Shown in pieces: positions 42,227 through 50,666 of a stretch of DNA of 64,000 bases. The notes under the pieces were generated by a model. It did not search any database. It saw nothing but the letters and a program-made list of their open reading frames with translations, and was not told the origin of the DNA. Every line of letters starts with the position of its first letter. Position 1 is the stretch's first letter. The translations under genes and the position numbers were made by a program. The stretch is from UBA2279 sp041595875 (GTDB lineage Bacteria; Actinomycetota; Coriobacteriia; Anaerosomatales; Anaerosomataceae): contig JBFHJN010000001.1 of assembly GCA_041595875.1 (NCBI GenBank), positions 75,190 to 139,189 of the forward strand. Reading direction: 5' to 3'.

Positions 42227-42286
42227 CCCGCGAAGTTCGCGTCTGTATTCGGTACGCATCCGGTCGTCCCGGGGCGTCAATTCCTC

Positions 42287-42292
42287 TACAAT
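42287..42292 (+). promoter_or_regulatory. -10 element before dacA
   Basis: TACAAT lies 35 bases upstream of the ATG at 42328. No good -35 is seen. As gcvT follows dacA by 18 bases, the glycine-cleavage operon may be read from here too. Confidence 0.35.
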
Positions 42293-42327
42293 GCTGAGAG
42301 CACGTCCGTCTTCGTCCCGGGACCCAC

Positions 42328-43569
42328 ATGTCGCGCACCTCATCATCCGCATATCGCATAGTCGCACTCGTACTGATCGCCGCGCTGTTCGCGCCACTGC
42401 CCGCACGGGCCTCCGTGGCCAACACCGACATCATCGGAACCATCGCGGTAGGGGACTCAACTGAACTTGCAGCCGCAGCGCCCGACCTCGCTATCCCTTC
42501 GGGTGTGCTGCGCACCTTCGACGGGCAGGTCTTGTGGTCTCGCGACGATGACGCTGAGCGCGCGATGGCAAGCACCACCAAGATCATGACCGCGGTCGTG
42601 GTCCTGGAGAATGTCGAGAATCTTGACGAGATAATCGTCGTGCCGGCAAAGGCGGTCCGTATCGGCGAATCGGCGGTAGGGATCCAGGCCGGTGAGCAGC
42701 TGACCATCCGGGAGCTTCTGGCGGCGATGCTCGTGCACTCCGCTAACGAGGCTGCGATGGCGCTGGCGCTCTACACGGGCAAGACGCTGGAGGGTTTTGC
42801 GGAGTTGATGAACGAGAAGGCCGCATCCCTGGGTCTTGAACACTCCCATTTCTTGAATCCACACGGGCTTGATGAGTCCGGGCACTACACAAGCGCGTCG
42901 GATCTGGCGACTCTGGCCACATACGCCATGAAGGACCCGGTCTTCAGGGAGATGGTGGGTCTCGAACAGACGCGCATTCCCGGGCCGGACGGGCAGCGCA
43001 CTATCGAGACCTCCAACAAGCTGCTGGGGACCTACGAAGGTGCGACGGGTATCAAGACCGGCTGGACTGACGACGCGGGATACTGTCTGGTGGCGTCCGC
43101 CGAGCGGGACGGAGTCGAGTTGATCGCGGTCGTGCTGGGTGCGACAAGCGAGAGCGAGCGTTTTGCCGAGGCAAAGCGGTTGCTGGACTGGGGGTTTTCT
43201 CACTACGGGATGCAGGCGGTCTCCTCGGCGGAAAGCAGCGCGGCGCTGGTACCGGTGAGCGACTATCTTGACCGGGCGGTCCTGGCCGTGGTGGGTGAGT
43301 CGGTCACGTTGCCGGTGTTCGACCTCGAGGGTGAGATGACCTCGAGCGTGGATGTGGTCTCGGCAGTGGACGCCCCCGTGCACATCGGCGACCGGCTGGG
43401 TACGCTCAACATCCGGCAGGGGGAGCGACTGCTCGCCCAGGTGCCGCTGCTGGCGGCTGAGGATGTCGCCGAACCCGACGTCTGGGATAGCATCACTATC
43501 TGGGTCACACGTGCGTGGCGAGGGATCTTCGGCGGACAGAGCCAGGCCTCGCCCGTCACTTATATGTAG
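42328..43569 (+). CDS. dacA: D-alanyl-D-alanine carboxypeptidase
   Basis: The 413-residue protein has an N-terminal signal peptide (cleavage near PARASVA, about residue 30), SxxK at Ser82-Lys85 (STTK), SxN at Ser138-Asn140 (SAN) and KTG at 243-245, all spaced as in low-molecular-weight penicillin-binding proteins. A C-terminal PBP5-like domain (about 300-375) and a short amphipathic tail follow. It trims the terminal D-Ala of peptidoglycan. It lies 18 bases before gcvT on the same strand. Confidence 0.93.
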   Translation: MSRTSSSAYRIVALVLIAALFAPLPARASVANTDIIGTIAVGDSTELAAAAPDLAIPSGVLRTFDGQVLWSRDDDAERAMASTTKIMTAVVVLENVENLDEIIVVPAKAVRIGESAVGIQAGEQLTIRELLAAMLVHSANEAAMALALYTGKTLEGFAELMNEKAASLGLEHSHFLNPHGLDESGHYTSASDLATLATYAMKDPVFREMVGLEQTRIPGPDGQRTIETSNKLLGTYEGATGIKTGWTDDAGYCLVASAERDGVELIAVVLGATSESERFAEAKRLLDWGFSHYGMQAVSSAESSAALVPVSDYLDRAVLAVVGESVTLPVFDLEGEMTSSVDVVSAVDAPVHIGDRLGTLNIRQGERLLAQVPLLAAEDVAEPDVWDSITIWVTRAWRGIFGGQSQASPVTYM

Positions 43570-43587
43570 GAGCGGACAGGAGGAACG

Positions 43588-44694
43588 ATGAGCGAGGCAA
43601 AACGCACGCCGTTGTATGAGGAGCACATCGCTTTGGGTGCGCGCATGGTAGATTTCGCCGGCTGGGACATGCCGGTTCAGTACGCGGGGATCATCGAGGA
43701 GCACAAAGCGGTTCGCGAGCGGGTGGGCATCTTCGATGTGTCACACATGGCCGAGTTCCGCTTCTTCGGGTTTGAAGCCAAAGACGCGCTTCAGCGCATC
43801 GTGGCCAACGATCTTGGCAAGATCGACGAGCTGGGTACCGCGGTGTACACAGTGATGTGCGACGCGGACGGCGGCATCATCGACGACCTCATCGTCTACC
43901 ACACCGGCGACCTGGAGTACCTGATCATCGCGAACGCCTCCAACCGGGAGACCGACTGGGACTGGATCACTTCGCATCTGCCCGAGCAAGGCGTCGAGGC
44001 CGCCGATGAGTCTGACAGGACCGCGCTCATCGCCATCCAGGGGCCGCTCGCGCTGCGCGTGGTGGGGGAGCTTGCCGGTGAAGGCTGGGAACCGCCCGCC
44101 CGCTTCTCCATAGCCGAGGCGGTCCTGGACACCATCCCGGCATTGGTGGCCCGCACCGGCTACACCGGCGAGGACGGTGTCGAGGTGCTTTGCCATGCCT
44201 CCCAGGCGGCAGCACTGTGGCGAGCACTGCTCAGTTTCCCCGAGGTGACGCCGTGCGGGCTTGGTGCCCGAGATACGTTGCGGTTGGAGATGGGCTACGC
44301 GCTCTATGGCTCTGACATGGACCGTGGAGTGGATCCCGTCTCGGCAGGCCTGGGCTGGACGCTCGGCCTGTCAAAAGGCGAGTTCATCGGCCGGGAAGCG
44401 ATCGTGCGCATCAGAGAAGCAGGCCCTCAGAGCAAGCTTGTCGGCATTACGGTTTCTGAAGGCGTTCCCCGGCACGGTTACAGTGTGTTGCACGAGGGCA
44501 CGGAGGTGGGTAAGGTGGCAAGCGGCACATACTCGCCGACGCTGGAGCATGGGATCGCAACGGCGTACGTGCCGGTCAGTCTGGCTTCACCGGGCACGGA
44601 GCTTCAGATCGCGATACGGCGCAAGACCGTCGCGGCTGTTGTGACACGCCCGCCGTTTGTAAAGACAACGTCGTTGAACGCCTCGGCCTCCTAG
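43588..44694 (+). CDS. gcvT: Glycine cleavage system T protein (aminomethyltransferase)
   Basis: The 368-residue protein moves the methylene group from aminomethyl-lipoyl-GcvH to tetrahydrofolate and releases ammonia. It starts KRTPLYEEHIALGARMVDFAGWDMPVQY and has the folate-binding Asp region DVSHMAEF and the end-domain motifs ARTGYTGEDGVEVL and GLGARDTLRLEMGY. The whole set gcvT, gcvH, gcvPA, gcvPB follows in order, so the pathway is complete apart from the shared lipoamide dehydrogenase. No glycine riboswitch can fit in the 18-base gap before it. Confidence 0.95.
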   Translation: MSEAKRTPLYEEHIALGARMVDFAGWDMPVQYAGIIEEHKAVRERVGIFDVSHMAEFRFFGFEAKDALQRIVANDLGKIDELGTAVYTVMCDADGGIIDDLIVYHTGDLEYLIIANASNRETDWDWITSHLPEQGVEAADESDRTALIAIQGPLALRVVGELAGEGWEPPARFSIAEAVLDTIPALVARTGYTGEDGVEVLCHASQAAALWRALLSFPEVTPCGLGARDTLRLEMGYALYGSDMDRGVDPVSAGLGWTLGLSKGEFIGREAIVRIREAGPQSKLVGITVSEGVPRHGYSVLHEGTEVGKVASGTYSPTLEHGIATAYVPVSLASPGTELQIAIRRKTVAAVVTRPPFVKTTSLNASAS

Positions 44695-44722
44695 AAGGCG
44701 AAGTGAAAGGAGCGGTTCTGCT

Positions 44723-45106
44723 ATGTATCCCAAGGACCTGAAGTACGATCGCGAGCACGAGTGGGTCAAGGTGGAGGGCGACACCGCCATCCTCGGCATC
44801 AGTCACTTCGCGCAAGACCAGCTTGGCGAGGTCGTCTACGTGGACCTGCCTTCCGTCGGCGACAGCCTGAGCGCCGGCGAGAGCTTCGGCGAGATCGAGT
44901 CAGTGAAGTCCGTGTCCGAGCTGTTCGCGCCGGTCACCGGTGAGATCATCGAGGTCAACGACGGCCTGGGCGACGCGCCCGAGACCGTGAACGAAGACCC
45001 GTATGGCGAAGGCTGGATGGTCAAGGTCACGATCAGCGACGCCAGTGAGCTGGATGCGCTCATGGATGCTGACAGCTACGAAGCGTTCATCGCCGAGGAA
45101 GCGTAG
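44723..45106 (+). CDS. gcvH: Glycine cleavage system H protein
   Basis: The 127-residue protein carries the lipoyl-lysine in the motif GEIESVKSVSELFAPVTGEI, with the lysine of VKSV as the attachment site. It shuttles the aminomethyl group from glycine decarboxylase to GcvT. ATG 44723 has AAAGGAG upstream. The lipoate ligase at 47945 is probably the enzyme that modifies it. Confidence 0.96.
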   Translation: MYPKDLKYDREHEWVKVEGDTAILGISHFAQDQLGEVVYVDLPSVGDSLSAGESFGEIESVKSVSELFAPVTGEIIEVNDGLGDAPETVNEDPYGEGWMVKVTISDASELDALMDADSYEAFIAEEA

Positions 45107-45110
45107 AGGC

Positions 45111-46448
45111 ATGCGCTTCATACCCGTCTCCTGTACTGAGCGGGATGAGATGCTCGAAACCGTCGGCGCTCAAAGCGCCGACGCTCTTTTCGACGTCATC
45201 CCGGCAGATGTCCGCTTCAACGACTCGCTAGACATCGCGGGTGGCATGGGGGAGCTTGAGCTCTCCGCGCACCTCGAAGACCTTGCGGGCCGCAACAAGC
45301 ACGCGGGCAACCTGGTGTCGTTTCTCGGCGGTGGCTGCTACGACCACTATGTCCCCGCCATGGTCGATGCCGTGCTCTCCAAACCCGAGTTCTTCACCGC
45401 GTACACGCCGTATCAGCCCGAGGTGAGCCAGGGAACGCTCCAGGCGATCTACGAGTTCCAGACGATGGTCTGCTCGCTGACCGGAATGGATGTAGCCAAC
45501 GCGTCGCTCTACGACGGGGCGACCGCGATGGTGGAGGCCGCCCTGATGGCCGCCCGGGTCAAGAAGCGGCGTTCGTTCGTGGTCGCCGGCACCGTGCACC
45601 CCGAGTGGCGAGAGACGCTTGCAACCTACTCCCACGCGGGTTCCTACGAGGTCGTCGAGACCCCCGCGAGCGGCGGCACGGTCGATCTGACCGCGCTGGC
45701 TGCGTCCGTAGGCGACGGGACCGCTGCGGTACTCGTGAGCTCGCCCAACTTCTACGGCAACATAGAGGACCTGGCGGCGATCGCTCGCATCGCTCATGAT
45801 GCCGGGGCGCTGCTGGTCGTCTCGGCCAATCCGATACTGCTGGGAGTGATCGAGGCGCCCGGCGCGTTCGGCGCAGATATCGTGGTGGGCGAAGGCCAGC
45901 CTCTCGGGAACGTGATGTCGTTCGGCGGTCCCGGGCTGGGTCTGTTCGCCTGTCGTGAGGAGTTCTTGCGTGCCATGCCCGGACGCATCGTCGGACGCAC
46001 GAATGACGTGGACGGCCGTCCCGGCTTCGTGCTCACGATGGCAACGCGCGAGCAGCACATCCGTCGCCAGAAGGCGACTTCCAACATCTGCAGCAACCAC
46101 GCGCTCAACGCTCTTGCGGCCGGCGTCTATCTGGCATCTGTCGGGGCCGCTGGACTTGCGGGCGTTGGCGCCGCATGTATCTCCAAAGCCCACTTCTTGC
46201 GGGAGAGCCTGCTTGCCACCGGCAAGTTCACGTCCCCGTGGGACGCGCCGTTCGGCAACGAGTTCGCCCTGCGATACGAAGGCGATGTCGCCACGTTGCA
46301 GTCCGCGATGCTGGAGCGCGGCTATCTGGCAGGTCTGGATCTTGCGCGCTTCGACGAAGCTGACTCCGGGCTGGTCCTGTTCGCGGTGACCGAGAAGCGC
46401 ACCCGCGTTCAGATGGAGCGCTTCGTACAGGAGGTGGCGTCCCTATGA
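45111..46448 (+). CDS. gcvPA: Glycine dehydrogenase (decarboxylating) subunit 1
   Basis: The 445-residue protein begins MRFIPVSCTERDEMLETVG and has family blocks FLGGGCYDHYVPA, AYTPYQPEVSQGTLQAIYEFQT and ASLYDGATAMVEA. It is the N-terminal half of the two-subunit P protein typical of bacteria with split GcvP. ATG 45111 comes four bases after the gcvH stop; the longer frame from 45003 overlaps gcvH and is not used. It overlaps gcvPB by four bases (ATGA). Confidence 0.95.
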   Translation: MRFIPVSCTERDEMLETVGAQSADALFDVIPADVRFNDSLDIAGGMGELELSAHLEDLAGRNKHAGNLVSFLGGGCYDHYVPAMVDAVLSKPEFFTAYTPYQPEVSQGTLQAIYEFQTMVCSLTGMDVANASLYDGATAMVEAALMAARVKKRRSFVVAGTVHPEWRETLATYSHAGSYEVVETPASGGTVDLTALAASVGDGTAAVLVSSPNFYGNIEDLAAIARIAHDAGALLVVSANPILLGVIEAPGAFGADIVVGEGQPLGNVMSFGGPGLGLFACREEFLRAMPGRIVGRTNDVDGRPGFVLTMATREQHIRRQKATSNICSNHALNALAAGVYLASVGAAGLAGVGAACISKAHFLRESLLATGKFTSPWDAPFGNEFALRYEGDVATLQSAMLERGYLAGLDLARFDEADSGLVLFAVTEKRTRVQMERFVQEVASL

Positions 46449-47926
46449 GCGAGCGACCCGTACGCGAAGCACTCACAGGCCGCGTCATCTTCGAGATAGG
46501 CTCTCCGGACGCTCGCTGCGTCGAGCCGCCGGTCCTCGATGTCCCGATGACCGACGTTTCCACCGCGCTCGGCGGGCAGGCGCGAAGCAGCACGCCGTTG
46601 CTGCCGCAGGTAGCCGAGGTCGATCTTGCCCGCCACTACGCGCATCTTGCCGAGGCGAACTTCGGCGTGGACAACGGGTTCTACCCTCTGGGCAGCTGCA
46701 CCATGAAGTACAACCCCAAGATCAACGAGTGGGCGTGCAGGCTCCCGGGCTTTGCGGGAACGCATCCGTATCAGCCGAAAGAGACCGTGCAAGGCGTCAT
46801 CGAGCTCATGGTGGGATTGCAAGACGCGCTGGCCGAGGTGGCAGGGCTTCCTGCCGTCACGCTGCAGCCTGCTGCGGGTGCGCACGGCGAGCTGACCGGG
46901 CTTATGTGCATCCGGGCATATCACACGGCGAACGGTGACGCGCGCAAGCGGGTCATCATCCCCGATTCTGCCCATGGCACGAACCCCGCCACTGTCGCCA
47001 TGTGCGGCTACGAGGTGACGACGGTCCCCAGTGACGAGTCCGGTGGCGTGGATCTGGATGCGCTCAGGTCCGTTCTGGATACCGACGTTGCCGCTCTCAT
47101 GCTCACCAACCCCAACACCCTGGGGCTGTTCGATGAGAACATCCTGGCGATCACCGACGCACTGCATTCGGTGGGAGCGCTGGCATACTACGACGGCGCG
47201 AACATGAACGCGGTGATGGGCAAGGCCCGTCCCGGGGACATGGGCTTCGATGTGATGCACTACAACCTGCACAAGACCTTCAGCACTCCGCATGGCGGCG
47301 GCGGTCCGGGTTCGGGCGCGGTGGCTGTGCGCGATACGCTGGCTGCCTTCCTGCCGGGTCCCATTGCCGTCCGTGCAAAAGACGGCAGCTTCGAGTTCCA
47401 CACCCCGGAGCAGTCGATAGGCCGGGTACGTTCCTTCCACGGCAACGTCGGCGTGCTCGTCCGTGCGTATGCCTACATCCGCGCTCTGGGCGGCGCCGGT
47501 CTTGAGGAGGCTTCCGAGCAGGCTGTTCTCTCGGCGAACTACATGCAAGAGAAGCTCAAGGTCGCCTATGACCTGCCGCAGGACCGCACGTGCATGCATG
47601 AGTTCGTGCTCTCAGGAAAGCGGTTGCGCAAGGAGTACGGCGTTCGTACCCTCGACGTCGCAAAGCGCCTGCTGGACTACGGCTATCATCCGCCGACGAT
47701 CTACTTCCCGTTGATCGTGGAAGAGGCGATGATGATCGAGCCCACAGAGACAGAGGGCAAGGCCACTTTGGACCGGTTCATCGAGGTCATGCTTCGCATC
47801 GCCGAGGAGGCAAAAAGCGATCCTGACCTGTTGCACGGGGCCCCGTATGACACACCGGTGCGTCGTCTCGATGAGGCGGGCGCTGTCAAGAACCTCGACG
47901 TTGTGTGGAGCCCTGAGGAGGTCTAG
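46445..47926 (+). CDS. gcvPB: Glycine dehydrogenase (decarboxylating) subunit 2
   Basis: The 493-residue subunit carries the pyridoxal phosphate lysine, Lys277, in HYNLHKTFSTPHGGGGPG. Other blocks are FYPLGSCTMKYNPK and QPAAGAHGELTG. With subunit 1 it decarboxylates glycine and passes the remaining methylamine to the lipoyl arm of GcvH. The start overlaps the gcvPA stop. A lipoate ligase gene follows 18 bases later. Confidence 0.96.
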   Translation: MSERPVREALTGRVIFEIGSPDARCVEPPVLDVPMTDVSTALGGQARSSTPLLPQVAEVDLARHYAHLAEANFGVDNGFYPLGSCTMKYNPKINEWACRLPGFAGTHPYQPKETVQGVIELMVGLQDALAEVAGLPAVTLQPAAGAHGELTGLMCIRAYHTANGDARKRVIIPDSAHGTNPATVAMCGYEVTTVPSDESGGVDLDALRSVLDTDVAALMLTNPNTLGLFDENILAITDALHSVGALAYYDGANMNAVMGKARPGDMGFDVMHYNLHKTFSTPHGGGGPGSGAVAVRDTLAAFLPGPIAVRAKDGSFEFHTPEQSIGRVRSFHGNVGVLVRAYAYIRALGGAGLEEASEQAVLSANYMQEKLKVAYDLPQDRTCMHEFVLSGKRLRKEYGVRTLDVAKRLLDYGYHPPTIYFPLIVEEAMMIEPTETEGKATLDRFIEVMLRIAEEAKSDPDLLHGAPYDTPVRRLDEAGAVKNLDVVWSPEEV

Positions 47927-47944
47927 CCCGACAGGGCGAGTCAT

Positions 47945-48745
47945 TTGAAATGGCGACTCATCATCGACGGTCCGGTGGACGGCCTGCGTAACATGGCCAT
48001 CGACCGGGCCGTCTTGCACTCTCACGAGACCGGCGAGGCGCCTCCCACGCTGCGCCTGTATCGATGGCGCGTGCCCACGGTCACTCTGGGCAAGTTCCAG
48101 AAGGCAGGGGACGCCGACCTAGAGCTGTGTGAGCGTCTGGGGATCGACGTGGTTCGGCGGCCTACCGGTGGCCGAGGCGTGCTGCACGACGACGAGGTCA
48201 CCTACTCGGTGGTCGCGGGTGTGCGGGAGGGCCTGCCGAGGGGCGTGGCGGCCAGTTACCGGGTGCTCTGCGGCGCACTGGTGGAGGCCTATCATGACCT
48301 GGGCGTCGATGCGGACCTCACGGCGCGCCCCCGGGGAGAGCGCGCAGCGGGGGCCTGCTATCTACACGCTACGAGCGCCGATCTCTCGCTTGGCGTGGCC
48401 AAGCTCTCCGGTAGCGCGCAAGTCTGGCATCGCGACTCATGCCTGCAGCACGGGTCGTTCGTACGCACTCGCGACGTCAGCCGGGAGGCGCGCGTGTTCA
48501 GGCTTGACGAGGCGGGGGAGGAAGCGCTCGCCGCGCGCACGGTGACGTTTGCCGATGTGCTGGCCGTCTCGCCGGATGATGAGACCATCCGTCAGGCTGT
48601 CTCCGGGGCGTTTGAGACGGTGCTGGGTATCGAGTTTCAGCCGGGTGTTCTCTCGGAAGCAGAAGCTGCAGCGGTAGAGGACGGTATGGCGCAGTTCCGG
48701 ATCGATGGGTCTACGCCCCATCAGGTGGGGAAAGAGCCTAGGTAG
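47945..48745 (+). CDS. Lipoate-protein ligase/octanoyltransferase family protein
   Basis: The 266-residue protein is of the BPL/LplA/LipB family: LRLYRWRVPTVTLGKFQ, RRPTGGRGVLHDDEVTYSV and VAKLSGSAQVWHRDSCLQHGSF, which holds the conserved lysine (AKLSGSAQ). It attaches lipoate or octanoate to GcvH. TTG 47945 is the apparent start, giving KWRLIIDGPVDGLRNMAID; the site before it is weak. Its position at the end of the gcv operon supports the partner assignment. It could be a ligase (LplA type) or an amidotransferase (LipM/LipL type). Confidence 0.85.
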   Translation: MKWRLIIDGPVDGLRNMAIDRAVLHSHETGEAPPTLRLYRWRVPTVTLGKFQKAGDADLELCERLGIDVVRRPTGGRGVLHDDEVTYSVVAGVREGLPRGVAASYRVLCGALVEAYHDLGVDADLTARPRGERAAGACYLHATSADLSLGVAKLSGSAQVWHRDSCLQHGSFVRTRDVSREARVFRLDEAGEEALAARTVTFADVLAVSPDDETIRQAVSGAFETVLGIEFQPGVLSEAEAAAVEDGMAQFRIDGSTPHQVGKEPR

Positions 48746-48804
48746 GACCACTTTGCGGCCGGTAAGGATAAGGCCGAGGTCGAGGGGTCTTTGTCCGTGC
48801 CGTC

Positions 48805-48813
48805 TGCTACAAT
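48805..48813 (+). promoter_or_regulatory. Extended -10 promoter of the RsiG-like operon
   Basis: TG-C-TACAAT is a near-consensus extended -10, 46 bases before the ATG at 48860, in the gap between the lipoate ligase and the RsiG-like gene. No good -35 is seen, as usual for extended -10 promoters. Confidence 0.6.
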
Positions 48814-48859
48814 GATGCCGAGCTCAGACAGGCTCGTCACACTGTTGTTTGGAGGGGAA

Positions 48860-49171
48860 ATGGGACCTGATAAGCACGCCTCAGACGATGCTTTGCTGGA
48901 CCTTGGAGACAAGACCCCGGACGAACTGCGTGAGTTGCTTGATGAGCTCTATGCTGAAGAGCAGCGCACCAGTTATCGCAGGCGTGTCCTCCACGGTAAG
49001 ATCGACATCCTTCGCGCCGAATTGGTGCGCCGGATGAAGACGCAGCGTGAGGCCGGAGAAGACGTCGTCTCTGCCGGTGACCTGGAGCGTCTCATCGACA
49101 TCCTGTCAAACGATATGCGCGGTGTTTCGCGGTACGATGTGACCGCTGAAGACAGCAACGACGACGAGTGA
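48860..49171 (+). CDS. RsiG-like c-di-GMP-binding anti-sigma family protein
   Basis: The 103-residue protein has an alpha-helical core with the spacing E-x3-S-x2-R-x3-H-x3-D at Glu34, Ser38, Arg41, His45 and Asp49. Streptomyces RsiG uses E-x3-S-x2-R-x3-Q-x3-D to bind c-di-GMP and to hold the sigma factor WhiG, so here Gln is replaced by His. Only one copy is present, which would require a homodimer, as in early-branching actinobacteria. The start ATG follows GGAGGGGAA. A sigma-28/WhiG-type gene is not in the window. Assignment is by motif, not by full similarity. Confidence 0.68.
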   Translation: MGPDKHASDDALLDLGDKTPDELRELLDELYAEEQRTSYRRRVLHGKIDILRAELVRRMKTQREAGEDVVSAGDLERLIDILSNDMRGVSRYDVTAEDSNDDE

Positions 49172-49209
49172 CCTGCGTCCCGGATGACCGGGACCGACAA
49201 GGAGGACCC

Positions 49210-49470
49210 GTGACAACGATAGCCGACAAGATCCAGTCGTTCCTTGACGACCTGGCCATTGACGCCGTTGAAGAGCGAGTAGTGGAGTACGTGATACGAG
49301 AGGTCCACAACGGACGTAAGCTTGCCGAGGCACTGAGCGACCCGTACGTGCGTAACCGCCTTAGCGAAGAGAAGCTCGCACACGTACTCGAGAACCCTGA
49401 GATAGCCACCGCGCTTGAATCGCAGATCGCACAGTCATTCAAGAAGAAGGAGTTCGGCTTCCTCGACTGA
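49210..49470 (+). CDS. Conserved-context protein of unknown function
   Basis: The 86-residue, probably all-helical protein starts at GTG 49210 with GGAGG four bases upstream. It is rich in charged residues: AIDAVEERVVEYVIREVHNGRKL, then DPYVRNRLSEEKLAHVLENPEIATALESQI. No signal peptide, membrane helix or known domain is seen. It lies between the RsiG-like and FHA genes and is likely cotranscribed, so a regulatory role is possible. Function unknown. Confidence 0.75.
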   Translation: MTTIADKIQSFLDDLAIDAVEERVVEYVIREVHNGRKLAEALSDPYVRNRLSEEKLAHVLENPEIATALESQIAQSFKKKEFGFLD

Positions 49471-49504
49471 GGCCAGGCGATCCCTACCAGCAGGGATGGT
49501 GAGC

Positions 49505-49954
49505 ATGGAGACCTGTCCGTCATGTGACACACGGCTACCCGAGGGCGCAAAGACGTGCCCCGCTTGTGGCTTGCGCGTCGAAGGCTCCACCGCGTCGTTT
49601 TCGCCCGTCAAAGCAGAGGACCAGACTCCGCAGCCGGTAGCGGCAGAGCCTTCTGAGGTACCGGTTCTGGTCGTTCACAAGGGTGCGGAGACAGGGGAGC
49701 GTTTCTACCTGGAGGATGGCGCATACACCGTAGGACGCGATCCGGGCAGCGATATCTTCCTGAACGACGTCACTGTCTCGAGAAACCATGCGCGGATCGA
49801 TGTGATCGGTGGCAACGTCACGGTATCGGACGCTGGTTCGCTCAACGGGACGTACGTCAACGATGTGCTTGTTGACTCCGCGCACCTGCTGAGCGGTGAC
49901 GCCTTGCAGGTGGGTCGCTTCAAGATGGTGTTCCTCTCGGGAGGTGGCGCCTGA
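49505..49954 (+). CDS. FHA domain protein with N-terminal zinc ribbon
   Basis: The 149-residue protein has a CxxC pair of motifs (Cys4, Cys7, Cys18, Cys21) like a short zinc ribbon, a variable linker, and an FHA domain with YTVGRDPGSDIFLND, SRNHARIDV and NGTYVNDV. FHA domains bind phosphothreonine. The order with a MerR gene resembles the garA-Rv1828 region of mycobacteria, where gcvH also lies close. There is no serine/threonine kinase gene in the window. ATG 49505 is preferred; ATG 49496 and GTG 49499 are possible. Confidence 0.85.
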   Translation: METCPSCDTRLPEGAKTCPACGLRVEGSTASFSPVKAEDQTPQPVAAEPSEVPVLVVHKGAETGERFYLEDGAYTVGRDPGSDIFLNDVTVSRNHARIDVIGGNVTVSDAGSLNGTYVNDVLVDSAHLLSGDALQVGRFKMVFLSGGGA

Positions 49955-50661
49955 TGACCCCTGCCCGCGAGTACATGACGATCGGCGAGGTGGTGGAGCA
50001 TCTTCAAGAGACGTTCTCTGACCTCTCCATCTCCAAAGTCCGCTTCCTTGAGGAAGAGGGCCTCGTGTCTCCGGATCGTACAGCCGGGGGTTACAGGAAG
50101 TTCAGCCAGGCCGATCTCCAAAGACTCGAGCTCGTCCTCAAGCTGCAGAAGGACAACTTCATGCCGCTTGCGGTGATCCGAGAGAAGCTCGCGGAGTACG
50201 ATCAGGGGCGTGTGCCAGCGGAGCTGGAGCCCGTCATCGCCCATACCGAGGCGATGATGCTACCCCTGGAGGACGCGCAGACGGTTCCGGTCAGCAAGGC
50301 GGCGGAGACACTTGGGTTGACCGAGGCTTTCGTGCGTGAACTGGCCGAGTTCGGTCTGATCGAGCTTGTGGATGGCGATCACGGCAAGGAGATCCCCGCG
50401 GGAGACGTGGGCATCGCTCACGCTTGCTGGGACCTGCGCCGATTCGGTGTGGAGCCGCGCCACCTGCGGATCTATGAGACCTTCGCTGAGCGTGAAGCGT
50501 CGTTCTTCTCCCAGATACTGATGCCTACGTTCCGGCACCGGACGCCGGAGGCTCGCCAGAAGCTCGTTGAGACCCTTGGCGAGCTCACCAGACTGACGGG
50601 AGAGCTCAAGAAGCATATGTTGCATCGCGCGATCTCCCGTGTGTTCGAGGACGTCGTATAA
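49954..50661 (+). CDS. MerR-type regulator (Rv1828-like)
   Basis: The 235-residue protein has an N-terminal winged helix with MTIGEVVEHLQE, LSISKVRFLEEEGLVSPDRT and GYRKFSQADLQRLELVL, then a second helical part with VSKAAETLGLTEAFVRELAEFGLIE, an HTH-like repeat. The C-terminal half lacks the metal-binding cysteines of classical MerR. It resembles the actinobacterial Rv1828/SCO-type regulators next to FHA genes, and may act without a small ligand. The ATG overlaps the FHA stop (TGATG). Confidence 0.88.
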   Translation: MTPAREYMTIGEVVEHLQETFSDLSISKVRFLEEEGLVSPDRTAGGYRKFSQADLQRLELVLKLQKDNFMPLAVIREKLAEYDQGRVPAELEPVIAHTEAMMLPLEDAQTVPVSKAAETLGLTEAFVRELAEFGLIELVDGDHGKEIPAGDVGIAHACWDLRRFGVEPRHLRIYETFAEREASFFSQILMPTFRHRTPEARQKLVETLGELTRLTGELKKHMLHRAISRVFEDVV

Positions 50662-50666
50662 GAACC

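Noticed and set aside
43570..43587. Glycine riboswitch before gcvT
   Set aside because: Only 18 bases separate dacA and gcvT; there is no room for the aptamer, and none was seen in the leader before dacA.
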